DNA from: Paenibacillus taichungensis
Lineage (GTDB): Bacteria > Bacillota > Bacilli > Paenibacillales > Paenibacillaceae
Reading direction: 5' to 3'
DNA: 64,000 nt
NCBI RefSeq assembly: GCF_013359905.1
Contig: NZ_JABMCC010000107.1
Location: forward strand, 110,831 to 174,830
Shown: piece after piece, positions 26,025 to 35,150 of the stretch
How the letters are laid out: each line of letters starts with the position of its first letter
Position numbering within the stretch: position 1 is the stretch's first letter
The notes under the pieces: model-generated
What the model was told of the DNA's origin: nothing
Seen by the model: the letters and a program-made list of their open reading frames with translations, nothing else
The model's database searches: none
Position numbers and translations under genes: made by a program

Positions 26025-27533
26025 ATGTCATCACACAATTTCAGAGATAAACACCAGGCAGATGTTTTCAAGGAAAGACTACAGAGCCGACTAAAGAGAT
26101 TCAATCCGGAGGAGTACTCTCTTTTTGTTGCCAAAATGATAAATCATATTTTTAATGACAGAAGATTTATGGCTAGGTATCCCATCCATTTTCTCTTACA
26201 TTCCATCCAGTCGAACGCTTTGTATCATCATAAACATAGGCATGACCCAGTTGATTTAAAGGCATTAAATAAAATTATGAAACATTATACTCAGTACTAC
26301 GATCCAATTGCTAGACAGTTTTTGTCTGACATAGATGGAGTTGTACCGTTTTTTATCAATATGGCCAGACAACAATTTTATTTACAACAAGGGTTTGGTG
26401 TAGATTCAATAGGCAGATCTTTAATGTTATTTGATGCTAAGTACTTTAAGAAAAGCGAAACTTATATAAAAGCAAAGTATGGACTGACATTTTCTCAATG
26501 GTATTATACGGGATTTGCTCTTTATGCAGGATTGAATAATAAAGAACTGAAAATTCTTGATAAAACATATCTTTCCTCTTTATATGGTGACCACATCAAT
26601 GAAACTACAACCGATTCATTTTTTGATATCGTGTCTACGGATACTGAGGGAATTAAAGCAATTCAAAGTGAAATTATAACTAAAGTAGGTGAGCTACAAG
26701 GATTATTCTATGACACTTACCTACAGGGAGCTTTTAATTCCAAGCCATTATTGAGATTGAATAATGGTGATTATCTGGCTGTCCATCAAGAGTTGTTCAT
26801 GAGAAAAGTGATAGAAGGTATTTTTGATATCTGTAAAAAAGAGATCCCAAGCGATTTTGGTATAGAATTTGGGAAATCTTTTGAGCAATATGTGGGATTA
26901 GTACTAAGTAGGTTTTTACCTGGTTGTACAATCATAAATGAAAAAGATGTTCGAAGATTTACAGAAAGGAAAGTCTGTGACTACATTGTTGTCCTAGATG
27001 AGTGTATATATCTAATTGAATGTAAGGGTGTAGAATACAGTGCATATATCGCTTCAGAGAATGCGATAAAAAACGATAATTCTACCAAAAAAATCAGTAC
27101 TGGTCACGAACAACTGACATCTGCAGTAAAATTACTTAGAGAAGGGATACTAATTGATCTGGTAGGAAATATAGAATCGAAAAAAATAATTGCATCTGTA
27201 ATCACTTATAAGCAATTATATCTAGGCAACACTCAATGGTATTTTGACAAAGTTATTGCTCCCAACATTAAAAGTAAGGAAGTAGAACTAGACTCATTTG
27301 ATATACGTCCACAAATCTTATCCATTATGGAATTAGAGAAACTATTGCAGTTTAGTAAAGAGAATGCCATAAGCATTTTTGATTTGTTTGCAGAGAAAGT
27401 TAGTAAAAATGAATACATTGTGGGTGATTGGGAGTCGTATTTAAAAGTAGAAGATTTTAAATCTGATTTTTTGGTCGAGAAATTTAATGAATTTATGGAT
27501 ACTCTTATAAGGGACGTTTCAGAAAAAGAGTAG
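26025..27533 (+). CDS. PD-(D/E)XK nuclease-like protein
   Basis: A 502-residue soluble protein with a strong start (AAAGGAG). The N-terminal 280 residues are helical and unrecognised. Around residues 285-345 there is a restriction-endonuclease-like core: a helix with Glu (FEQYVGLVL), then CDYIVVLDE with Asp, and IECKG, which is the E-x-K of the PD-(D/E)XK fold. The protein starts a block with RES, PHP-ATPase and KAP genes, so a role in defence against foreign DNA is likely. It could be the nuclease part of an unknown multi-gene system. Confidence 0.65.
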   Translation: MSSHNFRDKHQADVFKERLQSRLKRFNPEEYSLFVAKMINHIFNDRRFMARYPIHFLLHSIQSNALYHHKHRHDPVDLKALNKIMKHYTQYYDPIARQFLSDIDGVVPFFINMARQQFYLQQGFGVDSIGRSLMLFDAKYFKKSETYIKAKYGLTFSQWYYTGFALYAGLNNKELKILDKTYLSSLYGDHINETTTDSFFDIVSTDTEGIKAIQSEIITKVGELQGLFYDTYLQGAFNSKPLLRLNNGDYLAVHQELFMRKVIEGIFDICKKEIPSDFGIEFGKSFEQYVGLVLSRFLPGCTIINEKDVRRFTERKVCDYIVVLDECIYLIECKGVEYSAYIASENAIKNDNSTKKISTGHEQLTSAVKLLREGILIDLVGNIESKKIIASVITYKQLYLGNTQWYFDKVIAPNIKSKEVELDSFDIRPQILSIMELEKLLQFSKENAISIFDLFAEKVSKNEYIVGDWESYLKVEDFKSDFLVEKFNEFMDTLIRDVSEKE

Positions 27534-27569
27534 ATTCGATGAATACGGTGCTATATACAGTTTAAAGAT

Positions 27570-27698
27570 ATGCTAGCTAAGAAGGATGTAAAAAACAATT
27601 ATATAGGCCGTAGAAGAGGTCAAATCCATCATGGGATTGATGGACTTGGCTTGGATTCTGTTGATGCTATGAGGTTGATTGAGTTATACTATAGATAA
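27570..27698 (+). pseudogene. Fragment, toxin-tip-like
   Basis: A 42-codon frame (MLAKKDVKN ... RLIELYYR) containing GRRRGQIHHGIDGLGLD. The RRG-x-x-HHG pattern recalls nuclease tips of polymorphic toxins. It has no ribosome binding site and is too short to be whole. Read as a remnant, with low certainty. Confidence 0.25.
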
Positions 27699-27737
27699 GA
27701 GTATGGAAAGACAATCCAAAATGCTTTCTTTCCATAT

Positions 27738-27920
27738 ATGCAACTTCCTGGTTCTCGAAAAGTATTTGCAAAGGACAAAACGCAATTATGGCTTGTAATG
27801 ATTAGTTCCCCTGCTCCAGGGATGGTACAAAAAACAGAGAAAAAATTGAATAAGATTCGTCAAGGACACATAGATAATATAGATAAGGCTAGTTACGTAG
27901 ACTATGTGAGTAATAAATGA
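27738..27920 (+). CDS. Small frame, probably a gene remnant
   Basis: A 60-codon frame from ATG 27738. The frame is open further upstream to 27699 (EYGKTIQNAFFPY precedes the ATG), and no ribosome binding site precedes the ATG, so it looks like the end of a larger, lost gene. The end is basic and helical (KTEKKLNKIRQG). Not recognised. A terminator follows. Confidence 0.3.
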   Translation: MQLPGSRKVFAKDKTQLWLVMISSPAPGMVQKTEKKLNKIRQGHIDNIDKASYVDYVSNK

Positions 27921-27942
27921 AGAAGTTCAATCATTGTTGAAA

Positions 27943-27979
27943 AAAGAGAGTCCGCATCTAGTGGAGCTCTTTTTTTTTG
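27943..27979 (+). terminator. Probable terminator
   Basis: An imperfect stem of AGAG and TCC with GGA and CTCT followed by nine T. It lies after the small remnant frame. Confidence 0.6.
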
Positions 27980-28303
27980 GAGTATGGGTTAGATCAAATT
28001 GAAGAATCTAGGGGCTCACCGGATATTTACTTCAGTATCCTTATCAGTCTCTTACCATTCAAAATTGTAACAAGAAGTGATTGCTGTGAACATACATATT
28101 GCTTTGAAGTCCTAGAATGGGGTATGACTTGATGTGCTCATCTAGGTTAGGTTATATCTAAGGCCGATGCAACTTACCTTAAGTCATAGAATGGTGATTG
28201 AGAATATCCTTGGCTGCTTAGGGTAAATCCTCTGCTCGGCTTCGTCATTGATCATATAGCAATTCAACTTTATATTATAAACAATCAATTAGAGGTGGAT
28301 ACT

Positions 28304-29026
28304 ATGTTTTTCTTTTTCTTTCAATATGTAAGTTTTGCTCAAAAGTATGATATTGAGATTAGTTTAGAAGAAATCAAAGAGTTTGAACAATTTCTAATAA
28401 AACAGCCTTTATTGGGTACAAAGAACTTAATTGGTGATAAACTGTTTGAGGCTATTCGACGTCATAAACAATCTGGAGAAGGGTTTATTTTAAATAAGTT
28501 CGATGAACAAGGAAACAGAAGGGAACTGTTTAGGGGAAGAAATAGAAAAAGTGATTCAAGTTCAAATTTTATTAATGCTGAAATGTGGACACCTCGATCT
28601 GGTTATTCGAGTCATGGGCGGTATAATGCTATAGGGGTGCCGGTGCTATATTTGACGGACGATAAAACTGCCTTACCATATGAAATACATACTGCATATG
28701 ATGAAGAAGTTGTAATAGTAGAATTTCGGTTAGAACGTAATCTTACATTTTTTGATATTGGTGAGTTTGATAATGAATTTGAAGGATTTTTCGAGAATAC
28801 TCGTATAGATAGTCGTCAGTTAAAACACTCATATTTGTTACCAAATTTTGTTGGGGCTTGTTGTAATTTTTTGGGTTATGATGGAGTTAAATATAATGGA
28901 ACACGCAGTGAAAATCTTCATTATACAAACTATGCTTTATTTAATTATAAAGACGGCGAAGATGTAAGCATAATGGGTGATCCTATTAGTTATAAACAAA
29001 CATTAATCCGTCGACTTAAGCTCTAG
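28304..29026 (+). CDS. RES-domain protein
   Basis: ATG 28304 follows AGAGGTGG. The 240-residue protein has an N-terminal helical region of about 75 residues and then a RES domain: LFRGR, a W-x-P-like WTPRSG, GRYNAIGVPVLYLTDD, and a glutamate in LPYEIH. RES proteins related to MbcT degrade NAD+ and are usually paired with an XRE-type antitoxin; none is adjacent here. Solo RES domains also occur in larger defence systems. The neighbours (nuclease, PHP-ATPase, KAP) favour a defence role, possibly NAD+ depletion. Activity is inferred. Confidence 0.75.
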   Translation: MFFFFFQYVSFAQKYDIEISLEEIKEFEQFLIKQPLLGTKNLIGDKLFEAIRRHKQSGEGFILNKFDEQGNRRELFRGRNRKSDSSSNFINAEMWTPRSGYSSHGRYNAIGVPVLYLTDDKTALPYEIHTAYDEEVVIVEFRLERNLTFFDIGEFDNEFEGFFENTRIDSRQLKHSYLLPNFVGACCNFLGYDGVKYNGTRSENLHYTNYALFNYKDGEDVSIMGDPISYKQTLIRRLKL

Positions 29027-29165
29027 AATAATATTTCTTACTAAGCTATGTTACTTAGCTCTGTTTGTTTCTCAAGATGGCTCAATCTCGAGCTGGAAAT
29101 CCTGCCTATATAAAATACATGTTTTTTTAATATTTTTTACTATTTGATTAACTGGGTGGTGTATT

Positions 29166-31709
29166 ATGACAATCACATTACAAGAAGCTTATCATATGCT
29201 CACAGAGTCTCGACAAAATTATGGAGATTTAAAGAAATGTGAATTTCACATTCACACGCCTGCTTCACATGACTACAGGTTAGTAGCTAAGAAAACATAT
29301 AAACAACTAAGCGAGAAAGAAATTGTTGAAATTGCATATGACCATGGTATGTTTTCTCAGGATCTCAGGGATTTTATAATGGCTGAACTTGAGTTAGGTA
29401 AATATGAAGGTGCTGAATATCAGCATAGTTTACGTAGTACTCCGTTTAGTAGTTTTAAAGAATATCTTTCATATCAATTAATAGCTCATACTCTTTATAA
29501 GAATGATATTGAAGTAGCTGTAATTACAGATCACAATACTATTGAGGGATATAGAAAGTTAGTGTTCGCACTGAATGAGTATTTCAGAAATTTAGATCAA
29601 GCTAAAAGTCGAATTAAACTTTTACTAGGAATAGAAATATCTTGTTCAGAGCAAATTCACTTAGTTGGAATTTTTGACGATTTTATGATGAAACAGGTAG
29701 AAAAACTGATTGAGGAGCACATCCCTTCCAAAGAATCAGGAACCTACGAAACAAGTCTTTCGATGATTGATAAGATTGAGAAAATCGGAGGCATAAGTTA
29801 CATAGCGCATATTAACTCTAGTAACTTAAGAAATACAACGAGTTTATATAAAAAAACTTTATTTAATCACGTTGCTTTAAACGTCATAGGGCTAACTTCA
29901 AGTGATAGAGAGAAACAATTAAATATAATAAACTCATATGGAATTTCAAAACAATTAGATAAATTTTGTTTTATATATGAAGGGGATTCACATGAGATAA
30001 ACGAAATTGGCAAAAAAAACACGTGGATAAAAATGAGCATAGTCAGTTTTGGATCATTAAAGAAAGCTTTTATAAATCACAAACTCTCTGTCTTCATAGA
30101 TAAACCAACGAGTACCAATAAAATAATAAAAGGTTTGTTAATTGATCCAGGTAAACATGGATACCTAAAGAAAAAAAACGGAGAAGACCCTTTTGTTATT
30201 AACTTTTCTAGTGATCTCAATTGTATTATAGGGGGAAGAGGAACTGGAAAAAGTACAATTCTCAATGTTCTTGAGGTGGTTTTCACACTAGAGGCTAATT
30301 CGAAGTCGGTATTACAATTTATAAGTAGAAATGATCTTATCTTCATTCATTTTGTATATTTAGAGAATGAATATCTCCTGAGATTTATACCACAGTTAAA
30401 AAAGGATCATATTTATAGTGATTATAAACCGTTCGAAGAAGAGGCTATCATTGAAGAAGTAAATAGTAAAAGAGTTTTATTAAAACATCATTGGATTGAG
30501 CTATACCGAACGAATAAGATAGGTGAATCAGTCAATTTCAAAATGATTGATGATATTGATGAGAAAATGGGTATCTTGAATGGAGTTTACAGAAAAAGTT
30601 ATTCAATCAATAACATTATTGAGCAAATTAACAATGGAAAGATTGGTGAATTCGTTAAAGAAGTTGTGTTTAATGGACTGCCATTTAAAGAGAGAGATAT
30701 CTTTCTAAAAACATTTGAAAAGTTACCCAAACGACGAATGAGAAAATTTTTAGAAGCTGAAATACCCAGGATTGATAAAAGTATGGATGCACGGAAAGAT
30801 AGTATTGAAGCAAGCTTAAAAGAATTCAACTCTATTCATAGAAAGCATTTTAGTATTGTATATTCTCCAAAACTTAATAATTCATTCAAATATATAGATA
30901 TTCTAGTCGGTGATTTCAATAATCGTCAGTTTCTTTCTGGATATAGAATGACCTGGGGCGGAGTCGAGAGCTTCATAGTGGCAATATGTAATAAAATGGA
31001 CTTTATGAAATTTCTGACTTTACTAATCCAAAATAAGTTTAAAGAAATTGAAAAACAAGTCTCAATACTTTCTTACCAAGCTGATAAAAATCCTACTTTT
31101 TATGATGTTGATCAGAATAGAAAATATGTAGAGCAAAAGGATATAACAGAAATATATCGTACAATACGTGATAAGTTGTTATTTGATAGAGAAAGATTAA
31201 TCATGTGTTTTCAATTGTACTTTGAAGTAATTGATGATTTTTCAATCATGTTCAATACAAGTGCTAAAGAAATCGTTACAACCATCGCCCCGATAATGAA
31301 GGATATTAATGAGATCTCTCTAGGTCAGAAGGTTGTGGCTATTCTAACTTTCATTTTTGAATATGGAAAACATTTTAACGATAACACACCTTTGATTATT
31401 GATCAGCCCGAGGATAATCTTGATAATCAATATATTTATAAAAATCTGGTAAATAGTCTTAAACAAATTAAAAATAATCGCCAAATTATTGTTGTGACTC
31501 ACAGTTCCACGATTGTAACTAACGCAGATGCTGAACAAGTTATCATACTAGATTCTGATAGTAGAAATGGTTGGATTGAGAAGAAGGGCTATCCTGACAA
31601 TGATGTGGTCACGAAACATATTATTAATTATCTAGAAGGGGGAGAGGAATCCTTTAAACATAAAATTGGGATGTATGAGAAGGTTCTCGTTAAAGTGAAC
31701 AAAAGCTGA
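29166..31709 (+). CDS. PHP-domain plus ABC-type ATPase (TrlF-like)
   Basis: An 847-residue protein. Residues 20-300 form a PHP phosphoesterase-like domain with metal-binding His28 and His30 (CEFHIHTPASHDY) and VITDHNTIEGY. Residues 340-830 are an SMC/ABC-like ATPase: Walker A GGRGTGKS at 356-363 and Walker B LIIDQPEDNLDN near 740-752, followed by the switch histidine (VVTHSS). I recall this pairing as the TrlF family of AAA-like ATPases found in defence islands. The last codons (KVNKS) and the stop lie in sequence that matches a TnpB fossil, so the native C-terminus may have been altered. Confidence 0.8.
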   Translation: MTITLQEAYHMLTESRQNYGDLKKCEFHIHTPASHDYRLVAKKTYKQLSEKEIVEIAYDHGMFSQDLRDFIMAELELGKYEGAEYQHSLRSTPFSSFKEYLSYQLIAHTLYKNDIEVAVITDHNTIEGYRKLVFALNEYFRNLDQAKSRIKLLLGIEISCSEQIHLVGIFDDFMMKQVEKLIEEHIPSKESGTYETSLSMIDKIEKIGGISYIAHINSSNLRNTTSLYKKTLFNHVALNVIGLTSSDREKQLNIINSYGISKQLDKFCFIYEGDSHEINEIGKKNTWIKMSIVSFGSLKKAFINHKLSVFIDKPTSTNKIIKGLLIDPGKHGYLKKKNGEDPFVINFSSDLNCIIGGRGTGKSTILNVLEVVFTLEANSKSVLQFISRNDLIFIHFVYLENEYLLRFIPQLKKDHIYSDYKPFEEEAIIEEVNSKRVLLKHHWIELYRTNKIGESVNFKMIDDIDEKMGILNGVYRKSYSINNIIEQINNGKIGEFVKEVVFNGLPFKERDIFLKTFEKLPKRRMRKFLEAEIPRIDKSMDARKDSIEASLKEFNSIHRKHFSIVYSPKLNNSFKYIDILVGDFNNRQFLSGYRMTWGGVESFIVAICNKMDFMKFLTLLIQNKFKEIEKQVSILSYQADKNPTFYDVDQNRKYVEQKDITEIYRTIRDKLLFDRERLIMCFQLYFEVIDDFSIMFNTSAKEIVTTIAPIMKDINEISLGQKVVAILTFIFEYGKHFNDNTPLIIDQPEDNLDNQYIYKNLVNSLKQIKNNRQIIVVTHSSTIVTNADAEQVIILDSDSRNGWIEKKGYPDNDVVTKHIINYLEGGEESFKHKIGMYEKVLVKVNKS

Positions 31710-31938
31710 AATTAAAGCAATGCACCAATCTCTAGGAAACAGGGCGCTTCCAACCGTCACGGCAAAGCGTTGTATGAGCTGGCCAGATTTCATGAGAAGG
31801 TAACCATTAAAGTAAGGATATAAACAGTCACGCTGGTTAATTAATATGGATTCGTCGCTTCCGAGGATGTGAAAATACAAAGGATGGTCAAGAACAGTAT
31901 TGCGACAGCGGATGGAATGGGCTTGTTCAATTAATGAC
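31684..31938 (+). pseudogene. TnpB gene fossil
   Basis: The DNA aligns with positions 22900-23170 of the intact tnpB: GAACAAAAGCTGAA, then CTCTAGGAAACAG, GAGCTGGCCAG, TTTCATGAGAAGG, AAACAGTCACG and GGATGGTCAAGAA. There are small deletions and frame breaks. The first bases overlap the end of the PHP-ATPase gene and the last end just before the KAP gene. A related IS therefore once lay, or recombined, between the two defence genes. Confidence 0.85.
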
Positions 31939-31955
31939 TAATGGGGGATAACTAC

Positions 31956-33875
31956 ATGTTGAATTATCTGGGTATCATTGAAGATTATATCCAACGTCCA
32001 AAGACAAACTACGCGCTAATGATCAATGGAGATTGGGGGAATGGAAAGACTTACTTTTTACAAAACGAAGTATTCCCTCGCTTGGAAGAACTGGGGAAGA
32101 AACCTATTTACATTACACTTAATGGAATAAAAACTGTTGAAGAGGTTAGTAAACAAATTTACTTTTCCACCAGCTTTCTTAGCAATGAAAAGGTAAAGAA
32201 AGTACTTGACTCTAAATCCACAAAATTTATATCAAATCTTGCAAAAATGGCACATAACGCAGCATCAGTGTTAGGTGTATCTGGAAGCGTAGAGAATACT
32301 ATTGATTATGAAGAATTAATAGGGTTAAACGAGAACGTAGTGCTTTGTTTTGACGATCTAGAAAGGTGTAAAATTGATATTGTTGAAATTCTTGGTTACA
32401 TAAATAATTTTGTTGAGCATGATGATGCTAAAACAATTATAGTAGGGAATGAAAAAGAAATAAACGATATAAATATTGACCAGAACAACGAACTTAAGGT
32501 CATGGCTGCTACCTTATCCCTTGGTTTAGAAGAAAGCCACGATCATAAAAATATCATTCCACGAATAAAAGATTTATTTAGCGAACAGAAAAAATTCGAT
32601 GTAGTAAAGGAAAAATTAGTAGGGAAGACTATTTTCTTTGAGCCAGATTTTTCTTACGTAATTGGTGAAATGATTAGGGATTATAAGGACAGCAACTTTG
32701 AATACTACAGTTTCTTACTACAGAATAAAGATGTGATATCCATTATTCATGAAGTAAGTTTACGTCGAAACTTAAGAATTTTAAAGCATTCTTTAAGTGA
32801 CTTTTTAAAAATATTCACCACCTTGTATGAAAGTCTAAATAGTAATCATTATTGGAATAGATTGATTATTAGTTATTTTGTTCCAGCTCTTATTTTGAGT
32901 ATTGAGCACAAGGAAGGTAAGATAGGGATAGAGACATTGTTAAATAAACTTTCCTCAGTAATTACACCATCTTACCTAATACTCAGCAAAAATGATGCTG
33001 CTTATTACGATAAGTATTTAACTGCATTGAATAGCAAACTTGGATATTATGAGTCACAGTATATCACCAGTTATATTGCTACAAGTATTCTCGATGAAGA
33101 GAAGCTAATTCAAGACGCCAATATGCTATTATCAGATTGGGATGAGCACGAAAAGGGAAAGGAAATAACATCACTTGAAAAGTTAACTAATTATCTCCTT
33201 GAGTTAGACAATGAGGAGTTTGAAGAATGTGTAGCGGATGTTCTTGTAAATGTGGAGAATTCTATATATGAGCTACGCAAGTATAATCGTATTTATAGCT
33301 TCTTTGAGACTTTTATCGATGAAGAACTAATTAATATGAGTAAAGAAGAACTAAATAGGGTATTTGACGAAGGGATCAAAGGAGCAGAATTTGATCCAGA
33401 TACTATTGATGATGATTTACAGCGTTTTTTGATTAGAAATCCGTCTGAAAATCAAAAAATAATTGAAGGCTTAATCCAATCAAAAATTGATGAGGAAAAA
33501 AACGATCTGACAAAGAAAGAAATCAGTACACTTATTAATCTGCTCCCAAATAATGTAGGGCAGTTTGTAGATCGCTTTATTCAAAGTTCCAAAGATCCCG
33601 CCTACAAAGCTATATTACAATTTGTAGACATGCCTACATTCTATGAGAAAATTAACCAACTAAATAATAGTGATTTACAACAAATTCGATTTATGTTCCA
33701 ATCTATGTATGATTTTGGTAACCTTAATGCGTACTTTAAATCAGATTATGAAAATTTAAACAAGCTAATCGCACATTTAAAAACTGATCTTGAAAACTCA
33801 AATGGGGTTCGAAAATTACAATATCGATATTTTATTGGGAACCTAGAGGAATATGCTAGACGCATTAATCAGTAA
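31956..33875 (+). CDS. KAP-like P-loop NTPase
   Basis: ATG 31956 follows GGGGGATA; an in-frame ATG at 31941 lacks a site. The 639-residue protein has Walker A GDWGNGKT at residues 25-32 and Walker B VVLCFDDLERC near 128, with the DDLER signature typical of KAP/AAA-like and STAND-related P-loop NTPases. The rest is a long helical region without a recognised effector. Such NTPases are common in phage-defence loci. No membrane segments are evident. Its leader lies in a TnpB fossil, so its promoter may be recent. Confidence 0.75.
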   Translation: MLNYLGIIEDYIQRPKTNYALMINGDWGNGKTYFLQNEVFPRLEELGKKPIYITLNGIKTVEEVSKQIYFSTSFLSNEKVKKVLDSKSTKFISNLAKMAHNAASVLGVSGSVENTIDYEELIGLNENVVLCFDDLERCKIDIVEILGYINNFVEHDDAKTIIVGNEKEINDINIDQNNELKVMAATLSLGLEESHDHKNIIPRIKDLFSEQKKFDVVKEKLVGKTIFFEPDFSYVIGEMIRDYKDSNFEYYSFLLQNKDVISIIHEVSLRRNLRILKHSLSDFLKIFTTLYESLNSNHYWNRLIISYFVPALILSIEHKEGKIGIETLLNKLSSVITPSYLILSKNDAAYYDKYLTALNSKLGYYESQYITSYIATSILDEEKLIQDANMLLSDWDEHEKGKEITSLEKLTNYLLELDNEEFEECVADVLVNVENSIYELRKYNRIYSFFETFIDEELINMSKEELNRVFDEGIKGAEFDPDTIDDDLQRFLIRNPSENQKIIEGLIQSKIDEEKNDLTKKEISTLINLLPNNVGQFVDRFIQSSKDPAYKAILQFVDMPTFYEKINQLNNSDLQQIRFMFQSMYDFGNLNAYFKSDYENLNKLIAHLKTDLENSNGVRKLQYRYFIGNLEEYARRINQ

Positions 33876-33945
33876 TAACTATTTTAAAACCTCTATAAAC
33901 AATAGTTGTTGATGTTAATTCATTTTGGTCCGATATAGACTGAAG

Positions 33946-33961
33946 TGCACTATATTGTGCA
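33946..33961. promoter_or_regulatory. Dyad upstream of promoter
   Basis: TGCAC and GTGCA are inverted repeats around a six-base centre, 21 bases upstream of the -35 element at 33982. Possible activator or repressor site. Confidence 0.3.
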
Positions 33962-33981
33962 TTATAGATTACAATAATGTA

Positions 33982-34010
33982 TTGCAAGAATTACACTAAA
34001 GTCGTATAAT
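33982..34010 (+). promoter_or_regulatory. Strong vegetative-type promoter
   Basis: TTGCAA (33982-33987) and a consensus TATAAT (34005-34010) are separated by exactly 17 bases. Start would be near 34017. Confidence 0.75.
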
Positions 34011-34016
34011 GAACTT

Positions 34017-34098
34017 GAGCGAAAGAAATGTAGTTCTTAGTTCTTGTCAAATACTGAATAGAGTGTAGTCTCTAAGAGAGACTACACTCTGTTTTTTA
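34017..34098 (+). ncRNA. Short leader RNA or small RNA
   Basis: From the promoter at 33982 a transcript would run about 80 bases and meet a 14-bp perfect terminator. No frame with a ribosome binding site fits. It is either a small RNA or an attenuated leader for the SLH operon starting at 34158. Confidence 0.45.
34060..34098 (+). terminator. Strong terminator in SLH operon leader
   Basis: Perfect 14-base arms AGAGTGTAGTCTCT/AGAGACTACACTCT with a three-base loop and six T. Confidence 0.9.
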
Positions 34099-34157
34099 TT
34101 GGAAGGAGGAAAGGTATCTAGAATCTGACAGTCATAATCCCAATAAGGAGATATCAC

Positions 34158-35150
34158 ATGAAAGCTAAGTCGAAGATGTATTTAAAAATGATTATTGGAT
34201 TGACAGCACTCACTGTAATCGCCACCTCATTTGCCGATAGTAAATTTACGGATGTTCCAGCAAATTATTGGGCTCAAGATACAATCTCGTGGGGCGTAGA
34301 ACGAAACATCATTCAAGGTTATCAAGATAACACGTTTAAACCGGATCAAAATGTCACAGAAGCCGAATTCATCACGATGTTCATCAATGCTTTTGAAGGT
34401 GTTCAAGAGAGTGCAGATACATATTGGGCTTCAGGGTACTATGAATATGCAAAGTCTCATAACTGGGCGATTAAGGGATACGGGAATACCAAAGAAGCAA
34501 GTACCAAAATCAATCGGACTCGTGTTGCTGAGATTGTTACTGGTGCTGTAGGAGTTAACTACTCCGGAGATAATGCAATTCGATATATGCTCACAAAGGG
34601 GCTGGCGGAAGGTAGAGGCTCAACTCCATCCGTTACAGGTTATCAAGGATCGTCGTTGCTTAAGAGATCCGAGGCTGTACAATTCTTAAAAAACCTGATG
34701 GACAAAGGGATAACTGAGGTGAAGGAACGTCCAACTGCTCCTTCCGATCCAAAAGAAATCTCTGCATTACCTGCTGAAAATGGTTCTACTGGTGAGGTAA
34801 TCCTGAAAGAGTTGAAGAAAAAAGATGCTTCTCCTGACGTGGCAAGAGCCATTGAATTCATGCCTAAAGATGCTGTAAGTGAGCCTTTTGTAAAAGAGTT
34901 TTTAAAAGGTGTTACGATTAATAATTATAAAGCATCAATTAGTATTCCAACTTCTATTCCCAAAGGCTATACAGTTTATCTTGCTGGAACAGATGGAACT
35001 ACAGCGAACTTAACTGTCACGGGTGGAGAAAAGTTGAGTTTTACTATAAAAGATGGGTTTACTCTATTCATGTTTAAGGGTAGTACAGGTAAGCAAAGTG
35101 TAACTATCATGAAAAATGGGGATTTATTCTGGGGAGCGAAACACTCATGA
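34158..35150 (+). CDS. S-layer homology domain protein
   Basis: A 330-residue exported protein with ribosome binding site AAGGAG and a signal peptide ending near ATSFA. The SLH region occupies residues 28-185: one clear SLH motif (FTDVPANYWAQDTISWGVER, then GYQDNTFKPDQNVTEAEF) and two weaker ones. SLH domains bind pyruvylated secondary wall polymer and hold proteins on the Gram-positive surface. The C-terminal 100 residues are a beta-rich domain of unknown kind. Its stop overlaps the next gene's start (ATGA), so it is probably the wall anchor for that large partner. Confidence 0.85.
   Translation: MKAKSKMYLKMIIGLTALTVIATSFADSKFTDVPANYWAQDTISWGVERNIIQGYQDNTFKPDQNVTEAEFITMFINAFEGVQESADTYWASGYYEYAKSHNWAIKGYGNTKEASTKINRTRVAEIVTGAVGVNYSGDNAIRYMLTKGLAEGRGSTPSVTGYQGSSLLKRSEAVQFLKNLMDKGITEVKERPTAPSDPKEISALPAENGSTGEVILKELKKKDASPDVARAIEFMPKDAVSEPFVKEFLKGVTINNYKASISIPTSIPKGYTVYLAGTDGTTANLTVTGGEKLSFTIKDGFTLFMFKGSTGKQSVTIMKNGDLFWGAKHS

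Larger units (their letters stand above)
27534..28303. other. Decayed region between nuclease and RES genes
   Basis: About 770 bases that contain gene fragments (27570-27698 and 27738-27920) and a terminator (27943-27979). From 27980 to 28303 nothing recognisable is seen; this part should include the RES gene promoter. Confidence 0.45.

Noticed and set aside
28139..28260. Possible tRNA or structured RNA before the RES gene
   Set aside because: No cloverleaf, no conserved T-loop sequence and no T-run could be fitted.
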